A stretch of DNA of 64,000 bases from Bacillota bacterium (GCA_023398375.1 JAEWSH010000032.1:1-64000), one strand, 5' to 3'. Shown: positions 35,255 through 44,682, counted from the stretch's first letter. Program-made: numbers and translations. The notes: generated from the letters alone by a model not told the origin.

Positions 35255-36592
35255 TTGGACATGCAAAGTGTCATTCAAATAATAATTTTATTCATCCTAC
35301 TTATCTTATCAGGCTTTTTTTCATCTGCCGAAACAGCTTTAACAACTGTAAACAGAATGCGGATACGCGGACTAGCGGAAGAAAATAATAAACAAGCCAT
35401 TCGATTGCAAAAAATTATAGAACAATATAGTAAAATGTTAAGCACAGTACTGATCGGCAATAATATCGTTAATATCAGTGCCTCTTCACTTGCCACAACA
35501 TTAGCGATTCACTTATGGGGTAATTTTTCGGTAGGTATTGTCGCCGGAATTCTTACTATTCTCGTCCTTATCTTTGGTGAGATTGTACCGAAGACTTGGG
35601 CTTCCCTAAATTCAGAAAAATTAGCACTTTTTTACAGCAGCATTATTTACTTTATGATGCAGCTTCTGACACCCGTAATAAAGATTATTGATACATTATC
35701 TTTGCTGCTCTATCGCCTGTTACACATTGATATTACTGCCAGAGAAAATTCTATTACGGAAAGTGAATTGAAAACAATAGTAGATGTAAGCCACGAAGGT
35801 GGTATTATTGAATCAGAAGAACGGGAAATGATTTATAATGTTTTTGAATTTGGCGATTCACTTGCAAAAGACATTATGATTCCAAGAATTGATATGACTT
35901 GTATTGATGTAGATGCAACTTATGGAGAATTACTTTCCATTTTTCAGGAATCCATGTACACCCGCATTCCCGTTTATGAAAACGATACATCTAATTTAAT
36001 TGGCTTGATCAATGTAAAAGATCTACTACTGGTGACTGATATTGAAAGTTTTCACATCAAGGATATTCTACGGGAAGCATATTATACGTATGAATATAAA
36101 AAAACGGCTGATTTATTAGTAGAAATGCGTGCTACTAATTCCAGTGTCGCATTCGTGCTGAATGAATACGGTTCTGCTGTTGGACTTATCACACTTGAAG
36201 ACTTATTAGAGGAAATTGTTGGTGAGATTCGGGATGAATATGATGCCGATGAACAAGAATCCATCAAAAAAATAAGTGACCATGAATATCTGATTGCCGG
36301 CGGAATGAAACTAGATGATATTAACGATGTGCTGAATACGAATTTTAATTCTGATGATTTTGATTCCCTTGGCGGTATCGTGATTGAATTATTAGATAAA
36401 CTGCCCGAAGACAGCGAACAGGTGACCACTGCAAACAATATCACTCTCATTGTTGAAAAAGTAAACCAAAATCGCATTGAGTGGGTACGCGTTTTGCTCC
36501 CGGATATCAATGTATCAACAGAATCAGGCGAATCTTCCATTTCATTGGATTTATCAACTCATTCTAAAGAATCAGAAACCACACAGGACTAA
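35255..36592 (+). CDS. CNNM/CorC-type membrane transporter (hemolysin C family)
   Basis: A membrane protein of about 445 aa. An N-terminal DUF21/CNNM domain has several membrane segments (about 5-170, with FFSSAETALTTVN). A CBS-domain pair lies at about 200-320 (DIMIPRIDM, IPVYENDTSNLIGLINVKDLL, LEDLLEEIVGEIRDE), and a C-terminal CorC_HlyC domain follows. Homologues handle divalent cations such as magnesium; the hemolysin name is historical. The start is probably TTG 35255 or ATG 35261, after AAGGAG. It is the only plus-strand gene in the left 58 kb. Confidence 0.85.
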   Translation: MDMQSVIQIIILFILLILSGFFSSAETALTTVNRMRIRGLAEENNKQAIRLQKIIEQYSKMLSTVLIGNNIVNISASSLATTLAIHLWGNFSVGIVAGILTILVLIFGEIVPKTWASLNSEKLALFYSSIIYFMMQLLTPVIKIIDTLSLLLYRLLHIDITARENSITESELKTIVDVSHEGGIIESEEREMIYNVFEFGDSLAKDIMIPRIDMTCIDVDATYGELLSIFQESMYTRIPVYENDTSNLIGLINVKDLLLVTDIESFHIKDILREAYYTYEYKKTADLLVEMRATNSSVAFVLNEYGSAVGLITLEDLLEEIVGEIRDEYDADEQESIKKISDHEYLIAGGMKLDDINDVLNTNFNSDDFDSLGGIVIELLDKLPEDSEQVTTANNITLIVEKVNQNRIEWVRVLLPDINVSTESGESSISLDLSTHSKESETTQD

Positions 36593-36593
36593 C

Positions 36594-36652
36594 TAAAAAA
36601 ACGAATTCAAATTGGTTTGCTTACTTCTGCTCCTTTTTGAATTCGTATTTTT
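36594..36652. terminator. Bidirectional terminator between convergent genes
   Basis: ACGAATTCAAA (36601-36611) pairs with TTTGAATTCGT (36636-36646), with an A-run on the left and a T-run on the right. It can serve both the CNNM gene and the amidase, which converge here. Confidence 0.85.
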
Positions 36653-37183
36653 TTAGTATCCATATACCGTTCCAACAATTCCATCTGCGATTGCCATTGC
36701 TATATCATCAAATCTACTATCAAACAGATTATTATCATATGCAGTATTTATAAAGCCTACTTCCAGTAATACGGAAGGCATATTTGTACTGTTGAGCACT
36801 ATCAGGTTAGGTCTCTCTGAAACCCCAATATTATTAAATCCTATCTGTTCCAATTCACTGTTAATATTACGCGCTAATGTTCCCGCAATACCGGAATCCT
36901 CATATACCAATGTCTCTACACCCGAATAGGTTTCCGGATACATACTTGAATTTCTATGAACGGATATAAATAAATCAGCTCCTGCCTGATTTGCTTCCTG
37001 TGCTTTTTGAAACGGCGATTCAAAAACGTCATCTGTTCTGGTATATACCACATCAAATCCGCTGTTCGTTAATATATCTCCCAGTGCTAATGTTAAAGCT
37101 AACGTATCGTCCTTTTCCTGCCTTCCTTCATAAACCGCACCAGGATTTGCGCCCCCATGTCCTGCATCCAATACAATTTTCAT
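36653..37183 (-). CDS. N-acetylmuramoyl-L-alanine amidase (Amidase_3)
   Basis: This zinc amidase cleaves the bond between MurNAc and L-Ala in peptidoglycan. It is 176 aa, a bare catalytic domain. Predicted zinc ligands are His9 (DAGHGG), Glu23 and His76 (SVHRN); the catalytic Glu141 lies in LLEVGFINT. There is no signal peptide or wall-binding domain, so how it reaches the wall is unclear. GGAG lies upstream of the ATG. It stands alone, next to the orphan LytTR regulator. Confidence 0.92.
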   Translation of the reverse strand: MKIVLDAGHGGANPGAVYEGRQEKDDTLALTLALGDILTNSGFDVVYTRTDDVFESPFQKAQEANQAGADLFISVHRNSSMYPETYSGVETLVYEDSGIAGTLARNINSELEQIGFNNIGVSERPNLIVLNSTNMPSVLLEVGFINTAYDNNLFDSRFDDIAMAIADGIVGTVYGY

Positions 37184-37281
37184 CGCTTATGCTCCACTTT
37201 TTATCTACTAATAGCATATGAACACAAATATAAGTTTGTCACATAATTAGAAATAATAAATTATCTTCTCCATGCATATAT

Positions 37282-37989
37282 CTACATTTTCTTCATTTCA
37301 TATTGTAATTGCTTATCTCTCACTTCTTTTCTATTTCTTCTACTTATCGGTAAATATTTTTCATTATATAAAATTGCCTCATTCCCTGACAATACCTTTA
37401 CATATTCCAAATTAACGATATAAGACGCTCCCAGTTCTACAAACATCGTAGTATCCAATTGCCTCATAACTTCTTTTGCCGTCATATAGCTTACATAGAT
37501 TCCTTCTTTCGTATTTATCACTACTTTTCTACGGCTCTGCTCAAAATAAAGGATATCCATACAGGAAATAGTAAAGTATTCTTTTGCATAGGTAAAATGA
37601 AATCGACACTTTTTTTTATTAATATAAACTTCTGCTCTCTTCAATACTTCTTCCAATTTTTCAAATGAAACCGGTTTTTGCAGATAATGAAACGTTATAA
37701 TATCAAAGACATCATATACATAAGTCAAATGCACTGTCTGAAATATAATCAGTGATGAGATATCAAAGCTTCTTATCTGTTTTGCCAGCATAATACCATT
37801 CATATCCGGCATCTCGATATCTAATAAATAAACATCAAAACTGCCAATATTTAAACTGATATAATTCAATAAATCCTTTGCTCTATAAAATATTTCATAT
37901 TCAAATGAAATACTATGTAATGATTCAAAATGACATTCTATTTGTTCCAGTGAAATCGCTGAATCATCACATACTGCAACTTTTAACAT
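37282..37989 (-). CDS. LytTR-family response regulator (orphan)
   Basis: This 235-aa two-domain regulator has a receiver domain at 1-120 and a LytTR DNA-binding domain at about 130-232. Receiver residues Asp8-Asp9, phospho-acceptor Asp57 (LLDIEMPDMNG) and Lys105 (LQKP) are all present. No histidine kinase gene is in the window. The ATG is preceded by AAAGG. Targets cannot be deduced from the sequence. Confidence 0.92.
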   Translation of the reverse strand: MLKVAVCDDSAISLEQIECHFESLHSISFEYEIFYRAKDLLNYISLNIGSFDVYLLDIEMPDMNGIMLAKQIRSFDISSLIIFQTVHLTYVYDVFDIITFHYLQKPVSFEKLEEVLKRAEVYINKKKCRFHFTYAKEYFTISCMDILYFEQSRRKVVINTKEGIYVSYMTAKEVMRQLDTTMFVELGASYIVNLEYVKVLSGNEAILYNEKYLPISRRNRKEVRDKQLQYEMKKM

Positions 37990-38367
37990 ATGCTACCTTT
38001 CTTACGCACCTTCTTTGCAGACTGACTTCACTTAGATTAGATGCTTTCATTTGGATTTCACTGCAAAGATATGTATTCTTAGGATTGCCTGCAATATAAA
38101 TGAACGCCTGCAGATGAAAGAAGTAAGGAACAATTTATTACAGATTTGAAATAAAGATGTTATAGATGTGATTATAAAAAGCAAAATACCTGACTCAATC
38201 CCAAGAAACATTTATCTTCGCTCGTGCCTTTTATGCGGTACTTTAGTAGTATATATGATAAAATATCTATATTTAATCTAATTGTAATAATCAGGCATTT
38301 CCATGTAATAATTGGTCATATTTTTATTGAGGAGGGAGAAGTAGGCGTAGAACCTGATTTTCGTTTG
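37990..38367. other. Intergenic region upstream of the LytTR gene
   Basis: This 378-bp AT-rich gap lies between the LytTR gene and the phosphopantetheinyl transferase. It holds a possible LytTR promoter (38171-38198) and a short CTTTGCAG/CTGCAAAG inverted repeat at about 38017-38068. A plus-strand open frame from 38224 runs antisense into the neighbouring gene and looks non-coding. Confidence 0.5.
38171..38198 (-). promoter_or_regulatory. Possible promoter of the LytTR gene
   Basis: TATAAT (38176-38171) with TTGAGT (38198-38193) 16 bp upstream on the minus strand. It would give a leader of about 175 bases before the LytTR start. Confidence 0.4.
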
Positions 38368-39024
38368 TTAAAGAGTAACCTGGATTGGTTTCTCAATAAA
38401 TTGTTTTTCCAGACTACATACGGCTATTTGATAATCCAGTATATCTGTATACCATTTGACCGGAATTTTTATACTATTTTTCTTGTCATAAATGTAAGAA
38501 TCTTTTGTATTTACCATGAATGAATTCATCAATTGCATCATACCATCTCCTGTATATTTTATATAACTTTCTTTCCCCGTCCATAACTTGCAAAAAATTC
38601 TTGATTGTTCATTTTGCTGCGTCTTCAGAATCAATTCATATTCTTCTGGCAAAAAAAATCTTTTTGCAATTAATAAATCTACTTTTTTTACTTGCTGAAT
38701 ATCTATTCCTACTACTTCCTCTGATACTGCACATGCCACATATTCACCCGAATGAGACAGATTAAAATGAAATGCTTTGTCACTGATACATACTGGTTTT
38801 CCATTCTTTATATACGAAATTTCTATCATCTCCGAATTTTTTCTTTTATATGAATTCCATGCAAATTGAAGCAATAAGCCCGCTGCGAGACTTCTTGCTT
38901 TATCCGTTTTCATTTTGCATGCACCTATTTTTTTCTTACGTTCTTCTGAAACAGATTGTTTTTTTAATTCAAAATAATCGTCTTCTAATAACCTATCAAT
39001 GGATGCCACATATACTTTCACCAT
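38368..39024 (-). CDS. 4'-phosphopantetheinyl transferase (Sfp type)
   Basis: It transfers phosphopantetheine from CoA to a serine of a carrier protein. It is 218 aa from ATG 39024, nine bases after CAGGAG. It has the double-domain Sfp layout. Motifs are FNLSHSGEYVACAVS, the Mg-binding VGIDIQ, and WTGKESYIKYTG (the WxxKESxxK box). No NRPS, PKS or carrier protein gene is in the window, so the substrate is unknown. It could serve the fatty acid ACP or a distant pathway. Confidence 0.92.
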   Translation of the reverse strand: MVKVYVASIDRLLEDDYFELKKQSVSEERKKKIGACKMKTDKARSLAAGLLLQFAWNSYKRKNSEMIEISYIKNGKPVCISDKAFHFNLSHSGEYVACAVSEEVVGIDIQQVKKVDLLIAKRFFLPEEYELILKTQQNEQSRIFCKLWTGKESYIKYTGDGMMQLMNSFMVNTKDSYIYDKKNSIKIPVKWYTDILDYQIAVCSLEKQFIEKPIQVTL

Positions 39025-39094
39025 ACTTGAACTCTCCTGAGACAATATCTTTTTTCATTATCTACCTCGCGGTATCAATGGCTGAACTGTAACC

Positions 39095-39135
39095 GACAGC
39101 CGCCATGTATGAGATTCTCCTGCATGGCGGCTGTC
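39095..39135. other. Strong hairpin upstream of the PPTase gene
   Basis: A perfect 13-bp stem GACAGCCGCCATG/CATGGCGGCTGTC with a 15-base loop. Neither side has a clear T-run, so it is not an obvious terminator. It lies 70 bp upstream of the PPTase start and 21 bp before repeat R2 copy b. Confidence 0.75.
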
Positions 39136-39156
39136 CTTGATCTGATTATATTCTCT

Positions 39157-39365
39157 GTGTCAAAAGCTCATCATAGAACTTGGCTTCAATTTGCACATAT
39201 ACTTGCAATATCATAAGTGATGCACAACATAGTTTGGTAAGGCTAAATAGTAACAATCCAAGTGGGAGCGTGTTGCGAATGAACTATGTTGTGTATCACT
39301 TTTGTAGTAACATAAATTGTGCAAATTGAATTCAAATATATAAACAAGCTTTTGTCGCTTGAATC
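39157..39365 (+). repeat. Repeat family R2, copy b, with an internal palindrome
   Basis: This is the longest copy of R2 (about 209 bp) and is in plus orientation. It shares GTGTCAAAA, ATCATAGAACTTGGCTTC, TGTGCAAATTGAA, TCAAATATATAAACAAGCTTTT and TTGAATC with the other copies. Between the arms TTCAATTTGCACA (39185-39197) and TGTGCAAATTGAA (39318-39330), which are perfect complements, sits a second palindrome with 19-base arms at 39216-39234 and 39282-39300. The other copies lack this inner part. It fills most of the 347-bp PPTase-aspS gap. Confidence 0.85.
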
Positions 39366-39371
39366 CTATCA

Positions 39372-41165
39372 TTATTCATTCTTTTGATCCGGAACTATTT
39401 TCAGATGCAACTCCTCAAGTTGTATCTCATCTACTACATTTGGTGCCTCTGACATAAGACAGGATGCATCCTTAACTTTCGGGAATGCAATGACGTCACG
39501 AATACTGTCAGCACCTACCATAAGCATTACAAGTCTGTCTAGTCCGTAAGCCAATCCTGCATGAGGAGGTACTCCATATTTAAAAGCAGTCAAAAGGAAT
39601 CCAAATTTTTCTTCTGCATTCTCAACTTTTAAAACCTGCAGCATCTTAGTCTGAATATCGCTCTGGTGGATCCTGACGCTGCCGCCTCCAAGTTCTGTCC
39701 CATTGAGTACGATGTCATAGGCTTTGGCACGGACTCTGCCCGGATCTGAATCAATATATTGCCAATCTTCATCCATAGGCATGGTAAAAGGATGATGCAT
39801 CGCCATGAATCTGTTTTGTTCTTCGCTCCACTCAAGAAGCGGAAACTCTGTTACCCACAAGAAATTATACTGATTCTTATCTAATAAACCAAGATTCTTA
39901 GCGATTTCAACACGTAATGCGCCAAGAACATCCCATACTAATTTTGTCTTATCAGCTGCAAAGAGCAACAAATCTCCAGCTTTACCGTTCATTGCTGATA
40001 CAAGCACGTCTAACTGCTCTTCGCTCATGAATTTTGAAAAAGAACACTTTTTAGTACCATCTGTTTGAATTGCAATATAAGCAAGGCCCTTTGCCCCATA
40101 TCCCTTTGCAAATTCTACTAAAGCATCTATTTTCTTACGTGGCAGTTCACCTTGTCCTTCTGCATTAATACCCCGGACAGAGCCGCCATTTTCCAATGCA
40201 CTTGTAAATACGCTAAATTCACAACCTTTCACAATTGCAGAAACATCTGTCAGCTCCATCCCAAAACGAGTATCCGGTTTATCAGAACCGTAACGGTTCA
40301 TCGCATCAATCCATTTCATTCTTTGAATCGGAAGCTCTACCTCTACATCCAACGTTTCCTTAAATACTTTCTGAATCAGTCTCTCGTTCACTTCAATGAC
40401 ATCATCCACATCTACGAAAGACAACTCCATATCAACTTGTGTAAATTCCGGTTGTCTGTCCGCACGTAAGTCTTCATCCCTGAAACATTTTGCAATCTGA
40501 AAATATCTATCATACCCAGAGCACATCAGCAATTGCTTGAACAGCTGTGGTGATTGTGGCAATGCATAAAATTCACCTGTGTGAATGCGGCTAGGTACTA
40601 GGTAATCCCTCGCACCTTCCGGTGTACTCTTTTGTAATATCGGCGTCTCAATTTCAAGAAATCCTTCTTCTGTCATAAAAGAACGGATAATTTCTGCCAC
40701 CTTACTTCTCATGATAATATTTCTTTGAAGATCAGGTCTTCTAAGATCCAGGCAGCGATATTTTAAGCGAAGCTCTTCCTTCGTCTTTGAATTTTCTTCG
40801 ATCTGGAATGGCGGTGTTTCAGCTTCTGATAATACACGCAGGCCATTTGCACGAATTTCAATAGCCCCTGTTGTAAGATTATCATTTGCAGCACCTGATC
40901 TTTTTTCTACTTTTCCTACAACAGCGATTACAAATTCACTTCTCAGCTTCTCAGCTTTTGCAAATCCTTCTGCATCAATATCACTACCTTCGAAAATAAT
41001 CTGCAGCAGACCACTTCTATCTCTTAAATCGACAAAAATAATTCCGCCTTTATTTCTTTGTTTCTGTACCCACCCCATAACAGTTACTGTTTCTCCAACA
41101 TTACCAATTGATAATTCCGTACATCTATGGGATCTTTTTAGCCCTTGCATTGATTCAGCCATCAT
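39372..41165 (-). CDS. aspS: Aspartyl-tRNA synthetase
   Basis: This class II synthetase charges tRNA-Asp. It is 597 aa, the bacterial form with an inserted GAD domain. An N-terminal OB-fold anticodon domain covers about 15-105 (VMGWVQKQRNKGGIIFVDLRD reads across its start). Motif 2 (RCFRDEDLRADRQPEFTQ) and motif 3 (GLAYGLDRLVMLM) frame the catalytic core. AGGAGG lies three bases before the first ATG and six before the second, so the true start may be 41162. It follows hisS by 32 bp. Confidence 0.97.
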   Translation of the reverse strand: MMAESMQGLKRSHRCTELSIGNVGETVTVMGWVQKQRNKGGIIFVDLRDRSGLLQIIFEGSDIDAEGFAKAEKLRSEFVIAVVGKVEKRSGAANDNLTTGAIEIRANGLRVLSEAETPPFQIEENSKTKEELRLKYRCLDLRRPDLQRNIIMRSKVAEIIRSFMTEEGFLEIETPILQKSTPEGARDYLVPSRIHTGEFYALPQSPQLFKQLLMCSGYDRYFQIAKCFRDEDLRADRQPEFTQVDMELSFVDVDDVIEVNERLIQKVFKETLDVEVELPIQRMKWIDAMNRYGSDKPDTRFGMELTDVSAIVKGCEFSVFTSALENGGSVRGINAEGQGELPRKKIDALVEFAKGYGAKGLAYIAIQTDGTKKCSFSKFMSEEQLDVLVSAMNGKAGDLLLFAADKTKLVWDVLGALRVEIAKNLGLLDKNQYNFLWVTEFPLLEWSEEQNRFMAMHHPFTMPMDEDWQYIDSDPGRVRAKAYDIVLNGTELGGGSVRIHQSDIQTKMLQVLKVENAEEKFGFLLTAFKYGVPPHAGLAYGLDRLVMLMVGADSIRDVIAFPKVKDASCLMSEAPNVVDEIQLEELHLKIVPDQKNE

Positions 41166-41197
41166 GTGCCTCCTAAATTTTTCTATCTATTAGCTTC

Positions 41198-42448
41198 CTA
41201 ACTCTTAAAGAATTCCCTGAATTCTTCATATCCTTCTGCATTCAGCTGTTCTTTCTGGAACTTCTTATTCTTATTCATTCTTGCGATCAGTATCTGTGTT
41301 CCCTGTTGTCTTAGCTCCTGTGCCTGCGCAATTACTTTGCATAATGAATCCGTTGTAAGACCTTTTTCTATTAAAAATGCTATTTTTTTGCTTTCTGCCG
41401 GAACTTGGAAACCATTTTCCAGTAAGAGAAGAACGATTCTTTCAAATCCAATCGAGAATCCGCAGGCTGGCGTTTCATTGCCTGTGAATTTCCCTATCAT
41501 CTTATCATAACGGCCTCCGCCGCCACAGCTTCCTCCAAACTCAGGAATGGCAATTTCAAATATTGTGCCTGTATAATAGGACATTCCTCTTACAAGTGTC
41601 GGATCAAATATAATCTCAAAATCAGTTGCCTTCGTTGCTTTTACACTCGTAATAATCTCCTGCAGACCTTCTTCCACTTCTTTCTCTAATACACCTTCCA
41701 GAGTTGCAGCCAAGTAGGAAATACCGTCATCTGATTCTTCTATCCCTTTGAACAATGCCAGATATTTATCAATATTTTCTTGCGGAAATCCATTTTCTAA
41801 GAGTTCGCTCGCAACACCATCTAATCCAATCTTATCCATTTTGTCTAATGTAATGAATACCGAGTCATAGCTTTCTTCCTGAAATCCACTATAAGCTGCC
41901 ATGGCTTTTAATATTCTTCTTTCATTAATACGTATCTGAAAACCTTTGAATCCCAACCTTCCAAGTGTTGTTGTCGTTGCAAGGATTAATTCAATTTCTG
42001 CAAGATTAGTAGGCTCCCCTAAAATGTCGATGTCGCATTGATAGAATTGACGATACCTTCCTCTTTGAGGTCTGTCGGCACGCCATACCGGTCCGATCTG
42101 CAACGACTTGAATGGATTTGGTAACTGTCCCGCATTATTTGAATAATAACGGACAAGCGGTACCGTTAAATCATACCTAAGTCCGCCGTCTACCAGATCA
42201 GCCTCTGTTTCGGCAATATCTAAATTGAGTTTTTCACCTCTCTTTAATATTTTAAATATGAGTTTTTCATTTTCTCCACCTTGCTTATTACTTAGGTTGG
42301 CAATATTTTCCACACATGGAGTCTCAATAGAAGTAAATCCAAATTGTGCATAAGTTTCCTTTATCACACTGATTACATAATCTCTGATCTGCATCTCCGC
42401 AGGCAGAATATCTTTCATTCCTGTTACAGGTTTTTTACTTAATGCCAT
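41198..42448 (-). CDS. hisS: Histidyl-tRNA synthetase
   Basis: This class II synthetase charges tRNA-His. It is 416 aa. The N-terminus GMKDILPAEMQIRDYV is typical. Motif 2 is FKSLQIGPVWRADRPQRGRY reading into the FYQCDIDI box. Histidine-binding motifs LVRGMSYYTG and GGGGRYD follow, and an anticodon domain lies at the C-terminus. AGGAG is seven bases before the ATG. A 91-bp gap separates it from hemZ. Confidence 0.96.
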   Translation of the reverse strand: MALSKKPVTGMKDILPAEMQIRDYVISVIKETYAQFGFTSIETPCVENIANLSNKQGGENEKLIFKILKRGEKLNLDIAETEADLVDGGLRYDLTVPLVRYYSNNAGQLPNPFKSLQIGPVWRADRPQRGRYRQFYQCDIDILGEPTNLAEIELILATTTTLGRLGFKGFQIRINERRILKAMAAYSGFQEESYDSVFITLDKMDKIGLDGVASELLENGFPQENIDKYLALFKGIEESDDGISYLAATLEGVLEKEVEEGLQEIITSVKATKATDFEIIFDPTLVRGMSYYTGTIFEIAIPEFGGSCGGGGRYDKMIGKFTGNETPACGFSIGFERIVLLLLENGFQVPAESKKIAFLIEKGLTTDSLCKVIAQAQELRQQGTQILIARMNKNKKFQKEQLNAEGYEEFREFFKS

Positions 42449-42539
42449 AAGGGTTCTCCTTTATCCTGAAAAATTGTGGTACTATTTTTCCCTTTTCTTT
42501 CTGTACAATATTACACTTTTTTCTCTAATATCTCAACTA

Positions 42540-43988
42540 CTATTTTAATGTGAACAATTTACGCTTTCGCTCGATCATTTCATCAATTTTTTCAATATAT
42601 AGCGCAACATCCTTCACATTGTCCGCTCTTTCAATTCTACCGTCATCGAAAACGACTTTTGATATACTTCCTGCGCCCAATGCTACTATGGATTGTTTTT
42701 CTTCCATTATTAATATATTATAGATCCCGAATTTACCCGGTATTGCATAACCGACATTTTCGAAATTGCCGGCCATATTTTTCTGCCGGTATAAATAATA
42801 AGGCTGCATTCCCATTTCACTTGCACCCTTTGCTGCAATTTCCATAGTACTGTCAGTATTTTTAAGTGTCGCAGCACCATGTTCCTGTATCCATTCATTC
42901 AGTTTGGATCCTCTTTTAACCGCAAGAGAATGTACGGTCAGACTATCCGGTTTTAGTTCTCTTACAGCTGCCAATGTATTTGCAATATCATGCTCATCCT
43001 CCCCCGGCAATCCCAGTATAAGATCCATATTAATATTGGTAAAGCCCTCTTCTCTTGCCATATGGAATGCTTCAACTACTTGAGCGACCGTATGCTGTCT
43101 TCCGATTATTTTTAATGTTTCATCTTTCATGGTCTGCGGATTTACTGATACCCTGGTAACACCATTTCTCTTAAGTGCCTTCAGTTTTTCTCTTGTGATA
43201 CTGTCAGCACGTCCTGCCTCTACTGTGTATTCCTTTACTTCTTTTAAATTAAAGCTACGACGAATGACACCCAGCAGTCTGTCAAATTGCTCCGCCTCCA
43301 GAGTCGTCGGTGTACCTCCGCCTATATAGATACTGTCCAATATTTTGTCTTTATAAGCATTGGCAACAAATACGAGTTCTTTTTCGACTGCATCCAGATA
43401 TTCATCCACACGCTTTTTCCATACACAAATCGGATATGATGTAAAAGAACAATATAGACAAGTTGTCGGGCAGAACGGAATACCAATATACAGGCTATAG
43501 CCATCTTTGTAATGAATTTTAGATAATAGATCCCGTTCTCTTTTTGCAATATCCAGGCTCAGCTTTCCCTTCTCATCACTCATAAAATACGTATCTTTCA
43601 TATATTTAAGAATTTCCGTATCTTTTTTTCCGTCTTCTAGTAATGTCATTGGAATCTTTGTCGGCCGGATGCCCGTTAAAGTTCCCCATGGAAGCTGCTT
43701 ACCGGTAAGCTCAGATAATATTCGATACAATAACTGCTTTAACTGGTTCTTTACTACGCTTCTTACGTCAGATTGTTCTAAATGTATTGTCTTTGTAATC
43801 GCTGTCCCATTCACTGAAGCCGTTATCTTTTTCTCTTCAAAAGTTATCATAAGCGATGTTTGCTCAGACGTAAAGGAAGATGATTCTTCGAAAAGAATCA
43901 CCTTTATATCTTCTTCAGGGTAAAATGCTTTTACCAATGAATGTATATCATATTCAAATTGTGCCTTATTGATTTTCACTATAAGCAT
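42540..43988 (-). CDS. hemZ: Oxygen-independent coproporphyrinogen III dehydrogenase HemZ
   Basis: This radical SAM protein belongs to the HemN/HemZ family. It is 482 aa from ATG 43988, eight bases after GGAG. An earlier TTG would overlap the MBL gene. An N-terminal domain of about 160 residues specific to HemZ precedes the cluster motif C173-x3-C177-x2-C180 (FCPTTCLYCSF). YIGGGTPTTL and a HemN C-terminal region follow. Family members vary between haem synthesis and other radical chemistry. No other haem gene is in the window, so the biological role is uncertain. Confidence 0.88.
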   Translation of the reverse strand: MLIVKINKAQFEYDIHSLVKAFYPEEDIKVILFEESSSFTSEQTSLMITFEEKKITASVNGTAITKTIHLEQSDVRSVVKNQLKQLLYRILSELTGKQLPWGTLTGIRPTKIPMTLLEDGKKDTEILKYMKDTYFMSDEKGKLSLDIAKRERDLLSKIHYKDGYSLYIGIPFCPTTCLYCSFTSYPICVWKKRVDEYLDAVEKELVFVANAYKDKILDSIYIGGGTPTTLEAEQFDRLLGVIRRSFNLKEVKEYTVEAGRADSITREKLKALKRNGVTRVSVNPQTMKDETLKIIGRQHTVAQVVEAFHMAREEGFTNINMDLILGLPGEDEHDIANTLAAVRELKPDSLTVHSLAVKRGSKLNEWIQEHGAATLKNTDSTMEIAAKGASEMGMQPYYLYRQKNMAGNFENVGYAIPGKFGIYNILIMEEKQSIVALGAGSISKVVFDDGRIERADNVKDVALYIEKIDEMIERKRKLFTLK

Positions 43989-44020
43989 TCGCTTATCTCC
44001 TAACGTTTCCTTATCTAAGA

Positions 44021-44653
44021 CTATTGACAATAAGGATTATATTTCATTTCATGACCAATGGTAGTCTGATCTCCATGCCCAGGATACACCTTTACATTTT
44101 CCGGCAATAACAGCAGTTTTTCATTAATAGAACGTACTAGTGCTGCTTCACTTCCTGTGGGAAGATCAGTTCTTCCAACAGATTCTTGAAATAACGTATC
44201 CCCGCTGATAAGAATCCTATCCTCCTCAAAATAGTAACAACAACTCCCCTGCGTATGTCCTGGAGTCGCAAGTACCTTGCAAGTCATACTATGAATGGTA
44301 ATTATCTCACCATCTTTTAAGTATTCATCAGCAACAACTTCATATGGTCTTCCGACTTGTGCAGATACATTTAATGTTGCATCTTCCAATACTTCCTTTT
44401 CTCCGATAAAAGCATATATCTTTGCACCTGTATATTCCTGCATTTCTTTTGATCCCCAAATATGATCAAAATGCCCATGGGTAAGAAAAATAGCTGCTAC
44501 TTTTAATCCTTTTTCTTCAAGTTTTGCTGCTATCTGTGCCCCCTTATCTGCAGGATCTATACAAATCACCTCCGAAGTGCCTTCCCGATAAATAAAATAG
44601 CAATTCGTCTGTACACTTCCAATCACCATTCTTCCTACCTTTAATTCTGTCAC
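44021..44653 (-). CDS. MBL-fold metallo-hydrolase (glyoxalase II-like)
   Basis: A 210-aa metallo-beta-lactamase fold hydrolase. The metal motif is H59-G-H61-F-D63-H64. Further ligands are in TPGHTQGSCCYY, ISGDTLF and VYPGHGDQT. It resembles YqgX-type hydroxyacylglutathione hydrolase-like proteins found after relA in Clostridia; the substrate is not known. The start is GTG 44653 with GAGG six bases upstream; an ATG eight codons later also has a fair ribosome binding site. Confidence 0.88.
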   Translation of the reverse strand: MTELKVGRMVIGSVQTNCYFIYREGTSEVICIDPADKGAQIAAKLEEKGLKVAAIFLTHGHFDHIWGSKEMQEYTGAKIYAFIGEKEVLEDATLNVSAQVGRPYEVVADEYLKDGEIITIHSMTCKVLATPGHTQGSCCYYFEEDRILISGDTLFQESVGRTDLPTGSEAALVRSINEKLLLLPENVKVYPGHGDQTTIGHEMKYNPYCQ

Positions 44654-44682
44654 TATATGCCTCGCCTTCCGACTAGTTCCTA

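Noticed and set aside
38224..38523. A plus-strand frame of 99 codons upstream of the LytTR gene
   Set aside because: Its second half is antisense to the phosphopantetheinyl transferase, it matches no family I know, and the good AGGAGGG at about 38330 is inside it and not before a start codon.
39157..39365. R2 copy b as a terminator of aspS
   Set aside because: A CAAGC/GCTTG pair near the aspS end followed by TTTATATATTT could stop transcription weakly, but the same block is part of the repeat in other copies where the pair is not kept, so I did not list it as a terminator.
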